The position numbers and the translations under genes were made by a program. Positions 44,677 through 52,520 of a stretch of 64,000 nucleotides of DNA are shown piece after piece (the first letter of the stretch is position 1; every line of letters starts with the position of its first letter). Source of the DNA: Deinococcus hopiensis KR-140 (GTDB taxonomy: Bacteria > Deinococcota > Deinococci > Deinococcales > Deinococcaceae); NCBI GenBank assembly GCA_943327755.2, contig CALPYF020000007.1, positions 1 through 64,000 of the forward strand, read 5' to 3'. The notes under the pieces were generated by a model. That model saw nothing but the letters and a program-made list of their open reading frames with translations, did no database searches and had not been told where the DNA came from.

Positions 44677-46019
44677 TCTAGTCCCAATCCCTTTTCTTCC
44701 AATGAAGCTCGAATCTCTGAAGTAGTAAGGCGACTCATAGCCACGATATCAATAGCCTTTAATGTGCCTGCAACGTACAGTTCTGCAACATGATCGCGCA
44801 GTGCCAGTGCGCTCCGCTCACTGAGTGCACCTGCGAGCAGAACAATGCCGTCTTGGTGTTTCCGCGTGACTTCAGGGAGCGGTTCGGGAAGGGGCTCAGA
44901 ACGGGCAACTGATACCGCAGGAGAAGCATCAATAATTTTCTCCTTGAATGCTTTGTTTTCATAGGCTGCAAAGTCATCCGGGTTCTTCAAAATAGTGTAA
45001 AAAAGAGCTTTCGGATTCTTGATACTATATCCAGATGCCTTAAGATTATTATAAATATCAATACACTTGCGTATAATTACGCCTGGATGCTTGGTGATCA
45101 TGCTACTAATGTTGCTATCTATAAAACCAATCTCTTTAAGCAGATTGATAATCTCTGTATCCATCACAAAACCATCTGTCAAGCTTGCATTTTCAAATAT
45201 GTAATGGATTTTTCGTCCCTTACCTCGACCAGTATAGATAACATCTTTCAAAAACTTGTTTTTGATAAGATCTTCATGTGCTGGCTGTAATGCCCGCATA
45301 ACAGTATCGGGCCTATCAGAATCCATGCCGAGGTGAGCGGCCCAGGCAGGCAGATCCACTACAAATTCACCAGCTCGTATGCTCTGGGCATTCACTCTTT
45401 GAAAATTCAAGGTTCTAAACAGCACTCGCGTGAAGGGCATGCGCAGTTTTTTGAGAGTAACCACGTCAACAGGAAGGATGTATCCTGCTCTAATACTCTT
45501 CACCAGCTGATCGTCAAGTTTGATGGCTAAGAGACTTTCTGAACGCCACTGACCCTCTTTGACCTCTGTGTCACTGGAAGAATCAGATTCGCTGTGTTTT
45601 GCAATCAATCGAAAACTTACCGATCGCCAACCTTTTGCACTATCATTCCAGCTGTCGGTGATCTTGTAACTCGTGAAAAACAGTCGATCAATCGAGCCCT
45701 TCAAATTCGCCAGTGCGCGCGCACTCGGAGAAATCCCGGAAAGTAAAAGCAGTTGCCGGGCGGTCAGGCGAACCGTATCGTCTTCCGGAACACCCTGAAT
45801 GACCGCGGCATTGATGAGTCCAAGCAAAATGTCATTGTCGACTCCGTGCGGCACGACAAGGCTCTGCCCAGCCTTGCACGCGACCTTGATCACTCCGATA
45901 GAATCGACTTGCTCGGTCCGTTCCCAGGATGTTTTCTTGGTTCGGTTTTGAGCGAGTACCAGACTCAGACGCGCCAGATTCGACTCGTCGTGACGGAGAC
46001 TCAACTCCCTTTTGGGCAT
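44673..46019 (-). CDS. repA: Plasmid replication initiator protein (RepA-like)
   Basis: This 448-aa initiator has the N-terminal layout of plasmid RepA/RPA proteins: DSIGVIKVACKAGQSLVVPHGVDNDILLGL and then TVRLTARQLLLLSGISPSARALANLKGSIDRL, a winged-helix-like region. A second DNA-binding half follows (TVMRALQPAHEDLIKNKFL), and the C-terminal 150 residues are charged helices. It should bind the iterons at 46.2-46.8 kb and open the AT-rich region. ATG 46019 follows the -10 box by 7 nt (leaderless). The gene is less GC-rich than its neighbours. Confidence 0.9.
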   Translation of the reverse strand: MPKRELSLRHDESNLARLSLVLAQNRTKKTSWERTEQVDSIGVIKVACKAGQSLVVPHGVDNDILLGLINAAVIQGVPEDDTVRLTARQLLLLSGISPSARALANLKGSIDRLFFTSYKITDSWNDSAKGWRSVSFRLIAKHSESDSSSDTEVKEGQWRSESLLAIKLDDQLVKSIRAGYILPVDVVTLKKLRMPFTRVLFRTLNFQRVNAQSIRAGEFVVDLPAWAAHLGMDSDRPDTVMRALQPAHEDLIKNKFLKDVIYTGRGKGRKIHYIFENASLTDGFVMDTEIINLLKEIGFIDSNISSMITKHPGVIIRKCIDIYNNLKASGYSIKNPKALFYTILKNPDDFAAYENKAFKEKIIDASPAVSVARSEPLPEPLPEVTRKHQDGIVLLAGALSERSALALRDHVAELYVAGTLKAIDIVAMSRLTTSEIRASLEEKGLGLD

Positions 46020-46026
46020 GGCGCGC

Positions 46027-46055
46027 ATTGTACCGTGCGTCCCCGGTTGCCTCAA
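46027..46055 (-). promoter_or_regulatory. repA promoter
   Basis: On the minus strand TTGAGG-N17-TACAAT ends 7 nt before ATG 46019. A near-consensus sigma-70 promoter pointing away from the iterons. Confidence 0.75.
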
Positions 46056-46071
46056 CGCGATCTGTGTGGCC

Positions 46072-46145
46072 CCCCCTCTGATGATGATCAAAGATTTTTT
46101 AAATCTTAAAAGAATTAAATATTTGAAGATCATCATCAGAGGGGG
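46072..46145. repeat. AT-rich segment framed by 18-bp inverted repeat (putative unwinding element)
   Basis: CCCCCTCTGATGATGATC (46072-46089) and its exact complement (46128-46145) enclose 38 nt that are almost all A/T and contain an inner palindrome AAGATTTTTTAAATCTT. It lies between the repA promoter and the iterons, the expected site of initial strand opening. It could also form a cruciform. Confidence 0.65.
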
Positions 46146-46542
46146 ACAGAATTTTTCGTCTGGGACGGCATTTTCTCTGGAATACCACAAAATGCCGTGG
46201 GTCACTCCCACCAAGTGCCGTGCGTCAGGACACCTATTTCCCACAAAGTGCCGCGCCTCGACTGACTTCAGTAGGCGCCAAACCCACAAAGTGCCGTGGT
46301 TATACAGAGGCTATTCCACCAAGTGCCGTGTCGTGCCTTTGCCATATCCCACAAAGTGCCGTCCTGGCATGCCACAAAGTGCCCTCCCCATGCCACAAAG
46401 TGCCGTGCGCAACCCCACGAACTGCCGTGCGTACTGTCATCGTTACACTGCCACCGCCGAGTGGCCTCGCTGTTTCACATCTGCTTTTTGGGAATCACCG
46501 GCACGAAAAATACTGCCGTAGACGGCCTCGGCAAAAAAATCA

Positions 46543-46589
46543 CCACGAACTGCCGTGCGAGGCTCTGGCATTCGCACGGCAGTTCGTGG
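46543..46589. promoter_or_regulatory. Inverted iteron pair (putative Rep auto-control operator)
   Basis: Two CCACGAACTGCCGTGCGA-type units face each other (46543-46560 and 46572-46589) with 11 nt between them. Plasmid initiators commonly bind direct iterons as monomers and inverted ones as dimers. That this pair controls copy number or repA here is inference, since it is far from the repA promoter. Confidence 0.45.
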
Positions 46590-46625
46590 GAGTTGAGCGC
46601 AGTCCTGAACGACAGCGTTTCTCAG

Positions 46626-46723
46626 TAATTGGCAGTCATTTTTGGCAGTACCAGGATCAACTCAGAGACTGAGGATTTGTCGATGTCGTCGGTGTTCTAC
46701 GAGCGGAGAATCACTGCCAATTA
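46626..46723 (+). repeat. Bipartite inverted-repeat site, copy 2
   Basis: TAATTGGCAGT (46626-46636) and ACTGCCAATTA (46713-46723) enclose a spacer of 76 nt, with a second TTGGCAG at 46642-46648. Similarity to copy 1 at 38812 continues past the right arm (TTTG, then AAC, then TGATCAG-like). The inner spacers differ. Confidence 0.55.
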
Positions 46724-46828
46724 ATTTGGAACTGTTGATCAGTCCAGATCATTCAGACCGGCTGCAGAAGGGTGAAGGTCAAAAAAACCCCCACAAAGTG
46801 CCGCGCGGCTACACGGGGTCAAAGTAGA

Positions 46829-46857
46829 TTGACAGATGATCGCAAGAGACCTAAAAT
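46829..46857 (+). promoter_or_regulatory. parB promoter
   Basis: TTGACA-N17-TAAAAT is a near-perfect sigma-70 promoter 63 nt before the parB ATG. The last iteron ends 23 nt before its -35 box, so RepA binding could affect it. Confidence 0.8.
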
Positions 46858-46920
46858 TCTACTAACCGAGGACCCCACATCCTCCACAACCCAAACCCCC
46901 ACCACAACACAGGAGTTCCC

Positions 46921-48750
46921 ATGACCGCAGCACGCCACCCCCACACGGCCGCCCTGAACGTCGCGCTCTTCACCGCCCCCACCCTCAACGACGCGCACTT
47001 CCCCCTGCGGACCCTCGCCACGCCCATGCCGACGCCCACGCACCAGGTCACCCTGGTTAGCCACGGCAGCCTGCAGCCCAGCGCCCTCAACCCCCGCCGT
47101 GACTTCGAAGCCACCAGCCTCCAGAACCTGGCCCTGAGCATCTACGCCCACACCATCAGCGCGGGCCGTCACGTGCAGGAAACCGGCGTGCTGATGCCCC
47201 TGATCGTCCGCCAGACGCCAGAAGGCACCTTCGAGATCGCCGCCGGTGAGCGCCGCTACCGCGCCGTGCAACTGCTGATCGACGGCTTCGACATCGAGGT
47301 GGCTGGCCAACCCGTGCACTTCCAGGTGCCCGCCTCGTACCCCATGCCCGTGCAGATCCGTGACCTGACGGACGCCCAGCTGCGCGACATTGCCCTCGCC
47401 GAGAACGTCCACCGGGAAGACCTGAACGAGCTGGAAGAAGCCGACCTGTTCGTCGCCTGCCGCAACGAGGGCCTGACGCCCGACGAGATCGCGGTCCGCT
47501 ACGGCAGCAGCCGCGCGACCGTCGAGCGTCGCCTGACGCTGGGGTTCGGCCTGGGCCGCGACGGCCGCCGCCTCTTTGAAGAGAAACGCATCACGCTCGA
47601 GCAGGCGCACATCCTCTCCCTGGTGAGCGGCCCACTCAAGCAGACGCTGCTGCGCGCCGCGAAGCAGGGCACCAGTGTCGCCGAGATGCAGGCCCTCGTT
47701 TCCCGCAGCGCGGTCCTGGTCGAGCACGCGGTGTTCGACGTGGCCGCCAGCGGCCTGACGGTCGTGCAGAGCCTGTACGTGGATCTCCCTGACCGCTTCA
47801 GTGACGCCCGCGCCGCTCTGGCCTGCCAGCTTGACGAACTCAACGCCCGGGCCGACCGGCACCGCGCGGCCACCGGCGAGTGGGCGGAGGTCCTGGGCGT
47901 CGACACGGATCCGCAGGTCCTGCCCGACGGGTACGTCGCGGGCGCCCGGGGACCGAAGGGCACGCTGTACGCGTACAGCCTGGCTACCGGGCAGATGCAC
48001 GAGCATGCGGGCGTCTGCCGCCGCCAGGACCTGGTCGAGCAGGCGGCCGTCACGTCCGCCGCGCCCCAGCCTGCACAGCCTGCGCAGCCCTCCGCGCGGG
48101 ACTCGGCGGATGTGGCCCGGCGGACCAGCGCGCCGCCCCTGCTGCGGGAGAACGTCCTGATGCAGGTCGAGACTGTCCGCACCACCACGCTGGTGACGGC
48201 CCTGATGAATCACCCCCAGGCGGGCCTCGTGAACGTGATCATGCAGACCCTCAGCCGCGGCGGCAACATCCAGGTCGAAGGCCTGACCGGCGCGCAGCGC
48301 AAATCCGTGCCGGCCGTGCAGGCCTACGCAGCGAACCTGGTCGCGCAGCATGCCGAGCTCTTCGAGAGCCACACGGCCGGGTGCGTGTCCCTGCGCCGCG
48401 ACGTGACGCCCGCGCAGGCCTTCCAGGCGCTCCTGGCATGGCCGGTGGCGGACCTCCTGCCCCTGCTGACCTTCCTCACCTGCGGCAGCGCCTACGAAGC
48501 CGGGAGCGCGTACACGCGGGCCGTGGCGGAGTCGACGGGCGCTGACCAGGCCCTGGCGTTCCCGCTGACGCCAGAGATCGTGATGGGCCATTCCATGGCC
48601 GCGATGGAGCAGCTGATCGACGCGATGCCCGAGCCGCTGCGGCCCATCACGATGGAGCGCACGTCCACCAAGGAGTACCGTTCGCTGCTCCTCGACCGAG
48701 CTGAGCGGCTCTCGAAGGCCGGGTGGGTGCCGCCCTACGCGCGGTACTGA
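46921..48750 (+). CDS. parB: ParB/RepB/Spo0J-family partition-like protein
   Basis: This 609-aa protein has a ParB nuclease-like domain at about 45-165 (LNPRRDF, GVLMPLIVRQ, EIAAGERRYRAVQL, ALAENVHREDLNELEEA). A helix-turn-helix lies at about 180-205 (LTPDEIAVRYGSSRATVERRL), with an extended C-terminal region of about 350 residues of unknown role. It is about twice the usual ParB length. No ParA ATPase gene is in the window. ATG 46921 has CAGGAG upstream. It probably binds sites near the origin for segregation, but a regulatory or nuclease role is possible. Confidence 0.85.
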   Translation: MTAARHPHTAALNVALFTAPTLNDAHFPLRTLATPMPTPTHQVTLVSHGSLQPSALNPRRDFEATSLQNLALSIYAHTISAGRHVQETGVLMPLIVRQTPEGTFEIAAGERRYRAVQLLIDGFDIEVAGQPVHFQVPASYPMPVQIRDLTDAQLRDIALAENVHREDLNELEEADLFVACRNEGLTPDEIAVRYGSSRATVERRLTLGFGLGRDGRRLFEEKRITLEQAHILSLVSGPLKQTLLRAAKQGTSVAEMQALVSRSAVLVEHAVFDVAASGLTVVQSLYVDLPDRFSDARAALACQLDELNARADRHRAATGEWAEVLGVDTDPQVLPDGYVAGARGPKGTLYAYSLATGQMHEHAGVCRRQDLVEQAAVTSAAPQPAQPAQPSARDSADVARRTSAPPLLRENVLMQVETVRTTTLVTALMNHPQAGLVNVIMQTLSRGGNIQVEGLTGAQRKSVPAVQAYAANLVAQHAELFESHTAGCVSLRRDVTPAQAFQALLAWPVADLLPLLTFLTCGSAYEAGSAYTRAVAESTGADQALAFPLTPEIVMGHSMAAMEQLIDAMPEPLRPITMERTSTKEYRSLLLDRAERLSKAGWVPPYARY

Positions 48751-48766
48751 GCGCATCATGACTGGA

Positions 48767-48793
48767 GCGGGGTGTCCAATCAGGACGCCCCGC
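48767..48793 (+). terminator. Hairpin after parB
   Basis: An 11-bp stem GCGGGGTGTCC / GGACGCCCCGC (one G-T pair) has loop AATCA, 17 nt after the parB stop. T-run is weak. Confidence 0.55.
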
Positions 48794-48878
48794 CTTCATG
48801 TATGTCGCGCTGGGCCGGACTATCCTGCCGGGCAAGTTCAGCGGGTGCTGCCCACACGGCACCGACTGACAGGAGGAC

Positions 48879-48950
48879 ATGATGCTGCGCGCCCACACGC
48901 CCCGCACACCCCGAAGATCTGATGTTCACTCCAGGCAGGGGGCGCCTTGA
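48879..48950 (+). CDS. 23-aa leader peptide ORF
   Basis: ATG 48879 has AGGAGG directly upstream. The product is a basic 23-aa peptide and the TGA overlaps the TTG start of the next gene (TTGA at 48947-48950). The strong ribosome site here and the weak one downstream suggest that translation of the next gene depends on this one. Confidence 0.45.
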   Translation: MMLRAHTPRTPRRSDVHSRQGAP

Positions 48951-49375
48951 CCTGGGTTGAGTGCCTGGCCGTGGTGGGCACCACGGCGCTGCTGGTCTGG
49001 CAGTCAAGGCCGCGCCGGCCTGCCCCGCCGGGTCTGGGCGGCCGCGTGCAGTTCCTGGTGCAGTCGCCGGGGGTGACGCTGCTGCACGTGGCGCTGACGG
49101 GGGAGCTGGACCGCGCGCGGCAGCTGGGGTCCGAAGAGGAAATCCGGCATCTGCGCTGGCTTCTTGAGGAGGCGCTGCCGACGCTGCTGGCGCAGGCCGC
49201 CCTGAACAACTGGTCGCCAGAAAATGCGGCGTTCGAGGCGGCGCTGGCTGACGTGTGGCTCCTCGGGCTGACGCCACCGTCCACACGAGACAGGCTGTTC
49301 CGGGAAGCGCGGCGGCGGGTTCGTTCGCAGGGCGTGGCCCTGGAGGCGGCGACATGGGGCACCTGGGTGGCGTAA
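48947..49375 (+). CDS. Uncharacterised 142-aa protein with N-terminal membrane helix
   Basis: The TTG start overlaps the leader-peptide stop. Residues about 4-19 form a short hydrophobic helix; the rest is helical and charged (GELDRARQLGSEEEIRHLRWLLEEALP). No family recognised. The next terminator-like hairpin is at 49473-49521. Confidence 0.55.
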   Translation: MTWVECLAVVGTTALLVWQSRPRRPAPPGLGGRVQFLVQSPGVTLLHVALTGELDRARQLGSEEEIRHLRWLLEEALPTLLAQAALNNWSPENAAFEAALADVWLLGLTPPSTRDRLFREARRRVRSQGVALEAATWGTWVA

Positions 49376-49378
49376 GTC

Positions 49379-49407
49379 TTGCCAGGACAGAATGAAGGGT
49401 GTACAGT
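49379..49407 (+). promoter_or_regulatory. Putative promoter before polB
   Basis: TTGCCA-N17-TACAGT, followed by a long leader and a terminator-like hairpin. It could drive polB if the hairpin is an attenuator, or a short RNA. Confidence 0.4.
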
Positions 49408-49472
49408 TCTGTGCAGGACGGCTGCCCACATCCGCGCGATGTGACCTGGAATAGCAGCGCAGACCTGCGAGC

Positions 49473-49521
49473 GAACGAGAGGAGGGACGGCCGACATGTT
49501 GCCTGTCCCCCTCGTTCTTTT
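49473..49521 (+). terminator. Terminator-like hairpin upstream of polB
   Basis: GAACGAG(A)GG(A)GG pairs with CCCCCTCGTTC (49507-49517) with two bulges, followed by TTTT. It ends the upstream unit or attenuates polB. Confidence 0.5.
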
Positions 49522-49609
49522 CGGGTCGCCAGGACACCCGAGGCCCCCTGGATGGTGACACTGCGATGATCGGAACACCCACTTCACTGGCGCGCCGCCC
49601 TCTGCCTGG

Positions 49610-51934
49610 ATGGGTGCTGACGGCCCTGACATCATGCCGGTGATGGTGAAGCCGACCTCCGATCCTGCTGCGCCGTCCGGCATCGTCTCGGTGCACGCCA
49701 CGGCGGACGGCGCGGTGGACGTCTGGCGCCGCGACCCCGTGACTGGAGAGGGGCACGTGCAGCGCACCCGGCAGCGCGGCTGGATCTACGCCCGGACCGT
49801 CGATGACCTCCGCAACCTCGGGAGCCGACTGACTGTGTCTTCTGGGCCAGCCCCCGCAGCGGCCACTTACTACGCGCAGGACCTCGCCCCCGACGGGCCG
49901 GTCGACCCGCGCGCCTACCGCTACCTCCTGAGCGGTCCCAGCCCCCGGCAGCTGGAAGGGGAGATCCAGCGGGGCGCCGTTACCGCCCGCGCCCTGAAGG
50001 CGAGGCCCGCGCTGGGTGACCTCAGCGGGTACCTCCGAGTCGGCTACGCGGAGCAGTACCTCATCACCACCCGGCAGACGTACCACCAGGGCCTGACCTT
50101 CGATCAGCCCGTCCGCCTGCAGTTCGACCTCGAAACCACGGCCCTGAGCCCCGACGAGGGCCGCCTCTTCCTGATCGCCGTGCGGGACAACCGCGGCCTG
50201 GACACCCTGCTCGAAGCCAGGCGCCCCGCGCAGGAGGGCGAGATCATCGAAGCGTTCCTGGCCCTGGTGCAGGAGCGTGACCCGGACGTCATCGAGAACC
50301 ACTTCATCCACGGCTTCGACCTACCGTTCCTGGCCGCCCGCGCCCGGCGGCACGGCATTCCCTTCCGGCTTGGGCGGTCCGGGGACGGCGTGCCCTGGAG
50401 CGTCGACGACGGCAGCCGCGTGCCGATGTGGGTCTGCCCGGGGCGGGAGATCCTCGACACGCTCGACGCCGTGCGCCGGTTGAACCTGCCGTCCAGCGGC
50501 CTGAAGGCCGCCGCGCGGCACTTCGGCATCGCCCCGGAGGACCGCGTCTATCTGGAAGGGGCGGAGATCGTCAACACCTACCGCGACCACCCGAAGCTCG
50601 TGCGGCAGTACGCGCGGCAGGACGTGCAGGAGGTGGACGACCTGGCCCGCATCGTGCTGGCCCCCGCGTTCGCCCTGGCCCGCCTGACGCCCCGCCCGTA
50701 CCACCGCCTGACCCGCGCCGGACCCGCGAAGGGCGTGCTCGAACCCATGCTGATCCGCGCGTACGTCGAAGCAGGTCGGCCCTTCCCCGCACCGGAACGG
50801 GGGCACCTTGAACCGCACCGGGGCGGGCACGTGCAGCTGCACGCCGAGGGCGTCCTGCGGCACGTCGTCAAGGCGGACGTGGCGAGCATGTACCCCAGCA
50901 TCATCCGCGCCGAAGGCATCGGGCCACGGCAAGACGAGCTTGGCGTCTTCCACCGGATCGTGAGTGACCTGACCACCCAGCGGCTCACCCACAAGCAGGC
51001 CGCCCGCGACGCCACCCTGAGCGCCCCGCAGCGCCGGGAGCACCACGCGATGCAGGACGCCATGAAGCTCGTCGTGAACGCCGCGTACGGCTACCTCGGC
51101 GCCGGGCGGCTCGCACGGCTGGGGGACCGGGAGGCCGCCGACCGGGTCACTGCGCGGGGCCGGTCGCTGCTCCAGCAGGTCACGGGCGCGCTGGAAGCCC
51201 AGGGCGTGCAGTTGATCGAGTCGGACACGGACGGCGTGTACTTCAGCACCGGGGAGGACACCGGCGAGGCGGCGGAGCGGGCGTTGATCGCGCAGGTCTC
51301 GGCGGGCCTGCCGGACGGCATCACGCTGGAGTTCGATGGCCGCGCGCAGGCCATGCTGAGCCACCAGGTCAAGAACTACGTGCTGCTCCGATATGACGGC
51401 ACACTGGCCCTCAGCGGGGCGTCGCTCGAATCCAGCCGGTCGGAGCGGTACGGCACGGCCTTCCTACGCGCGGCGCTGCGGGCCCTGCTGGAGGGGGACG
51501 TGCCCGAGGTGCAGGCGGCCTTCGAGGACACGGGGAACCGACTGACCGCGCGAGACTACACGAATGCGGACGTGAGCACCCGCGTCCGGATCGGCAAGGC
51601 GCGCGCCGACTACGCGCAGACGCGCGGTCAGCGCAGGGAAGCGCATCTGGAAGCGGCGTGGCAGGCGGGCCTGGACTTCCGGGTGGGGGACCGCGTTGAC
51701 CTGTACGTGCGCGCGGGGGCAGGCCTGAGCGTCCTGACCGACCCGGACGGGCGCGATTACGACGCGGGGCACTACCGCGCGGCGCTCGTGCAGAACTACG
51801 CCACGCGGCTGCGCAAGGCGCTCGACCCGGCCGCCTGGGAGCAGCTGTTCGGCACCCGGGGCGCAGGGCTGTTCGACCGGCCCGTGGGGGAGATGCAGGT
51901 GCAGTGGCGGCCAGTGGGGGCCAGCGAGTTCTAG
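49610..51934 (+). CDS. Family B DNA polymerase with 3'-5' exonuclease
   Basis: This 774-aa polymerase has a proofreading domain with Exo I FDLETT (Asp173, Glu175), Exo II NHFIHGFDLPF and Exo III YARQDVQEVDD. The polymerase domain has motif A DVASMYPSII (Asp423), motif B KLVVNAAYGYLG, motif C SDTDGVYF (Asp539 and Asp541) and KNYVLL. All catalytic acids are present, so activity is expected. It is about the size of bacterial Pol II and lacks a protein-priming insert as far as I can see. ATG 49634 is an alternative start. It may support plasmid replication or translesion repair. Confidence 0.92.
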   Translation: MGADGPDIMPVMVKPTSDPAAPSGIVSVHATADGAVDVWRRDPVTGEGHVQRTRQRGWIYARTVDDLRNLGSRLTVSSGPAPAAATYYAQDLAPDGPVDPRAYRYLLSGPSPRQLEGEIQRGAVTARALKARPALGDLSGYLRVGYAEQYLITTRQTYHQGLTFDQPVRLQFDLETTALSPDEGRLFLIAVRDNRGLDTLLEARRPAQEGEIIEAFLALVQERDPDVIENHFIHGFDLPFLAARARRHGIPFRLGRSGDGVPWSVDDGSRVPMWVCPGREILDTLDAVRRLNLPSSGLKAAARHFGIAPEDRVYLEGAEIVNTYRDHPKLVRQYARQDVQEVDDLARIVLAPAFALARLTPRPYHRLTRAGPAKGVLEPMLIRAYVEAGRPFPAPERGHLEPHRGGHVQLHAEGVLRHVVKADVASMYPSIIRAEGIGPRQDELGVFHRIVSDLTTQRLTHKQAARDATLSAPQRREHHAMQDAMKLVVNAAYGYLGAGRLARLGDREAADRVTARGRSLLQQVTGALEAQGVQLIESDTDGVYFSTGEDTGEAAERALIAQVSAGLPDGITLEFDGRAQAMLSHQVKNYVLLRYDGTLALSGASLESSRSERYGTAFLRAALRALLEGDVPEVQAAFEDTGNRLTARDYTNADVSTRVRIGKARADYAQTRGQRREAHLEAAWQAGLDFRVGDRVDLYVRAGAGLSVLTDPDGRDYDAGHYRAALVQNYATRLRKALDPAAWEQLFGTRGAGLFDRPVGEMQVQWRPVGASEF

Positions 51935-51956
51935 GGCGCGTCGGCTACGCCAGAGA

Positions 51957-51989
51957 AAAAGTGAAATACGTCCGGATGGACGTATTTCA
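51957..51989 (-). terminator. Terminator of the tRNA-like gene
   Basis: A 12-bp perfect stem TGAAATACGTCC / GGACGTATTTCA (51962-51989) has a 4-nt loop and, on the minus strand, is followed by a T-run (CTTTTTCTC). It abuts the tRNA 3' end. Confidence 0.8.
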
Positions 51990-51990
51990 A

Positions 51991-52089
51991 GGGGCGTAAG
52001 GGATTCGAACCCTTGTGGACTCCCCTTATGGGTGCCAGAGAACGTCCTTTCGGCGACTTCCCACATTCGACCACTCTGTCAAGCGCCCC
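51991..52089 (-). tRNA. Class II tRNA-like gene, probably Ser, with unusual anticodon arm
   Basis: On the minus strand there is a 5' GGGGCGC pairing with 3' ACGCCCC except at the last pair. A class II D arm follows (ACA, loop GAGTGGTCGAA, TGT), then a long variable arm, and a perfect T arm (AAGGG, TTCGAAT, CCCTT). The length, 99 nt, is long. The anticodon arm reads GTC-GCCGAAAG-GAC, so CGA (Ser) would be preceded by C rather than the invariant T33, and an extra base sits between positions 7 and 10. No CCA is encoded. It may be a functional odd tRNA or a decayed one. Confidence 0.6.
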
Positions 52090-52189
52090 ATACCGACGTA
52101 GCTTACATGCCCCAGGGCGCGGCGGCGCGGGGGGCATGGATCGCCACCACCCACCCTGTTATGCTGTGGGCATAATTTGAAAGGAGTTC

Positions 52190-52510
52190 ATGCCGCGCCC
52201 CACACGCCCAGCCTCCACCACCCGCTACGCCCTCTGGCTCTCCCGCACGCCAGATGACGTCCGCACCCTCGCCACCCTGCTCTACCCGGCTCTACCCTTC
52301 GCCACGGTCGCCACGCGCGCCCTGGGCGTCCCAGTCACCAGTGACGACCCCTACGCCTACACCCCGCAACAACTGGCCAGCGTCGAGCGTCTCCTGATCC
52401 GGCAGCGCGACGCTCAGGAAGCCCAGCGCGTCCACCAGCAGATCCAGCACATCGCCTCGCTCACCCCACAACAGCTGCACCAGGAAGCACTCGACTGGCT
52501 CGGCCAGTAA
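52190..52510 (+). CDS. Small helical protein before the SNF2 gene
   Basis: This 106-aa soluble protein has two helical repeats of similar ending (YTPQQLASVERLLIRQRDA and LTPQQLHQEALDWLGQ). ATG 52190 has AAAGGAG upstream. The next gene starts 10 nt after its stop, so the two form an operon and it may be an accessory to the helicase. No family recognised. Confidence 0.6.
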   Translation: MPRPTRPASTTRYALWLSRTPDDVRTLATLLYPALPFATVATRALGVPVTSDDPYAYTPQQLASVERLLIRQRDAQEAQRVHQQIQHIASLTPQQLHQEALDWLGQ

Positions 52511-52520
52511 CGGAGCCGCC

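Larger units (their letters stand above)
46185..46805. repeat. Iteron array of the plasmid origin
   Basis: Direct 15-bp iterons with consensus CCACAAAGTGCCGTG begin at 46185, 46208, 46241, 46284, 46316, 46349, 46372, 46393 and 46415. Others are CCACGAACTGCCGTG at 46543, its inverse at 46575-46589, and CCACAAAGTGCCGCG at 46791-46805. Starts are 23, 33, 43, 32, 33, 23, 21 and 22 bp apart, close to whole helical turns, so RepA would bind on one face. Degenerate ACTGCC pieces lie between 46440 and 46520. The stretch 46020-46920 has no protein gene. Confidence 0.9.

Noticed and set aside
46185..46805. CRISPR array
   Set aside because: 15-bp repeats with irregular spacers, some inverted, near repA: iterons, not CRISPR. 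No cas genes.
51991..52089. tRNA-Sec
   Set aside because: Length is similar, but there is no TCA anticodon and the acceptor stem is seven pairs at most.
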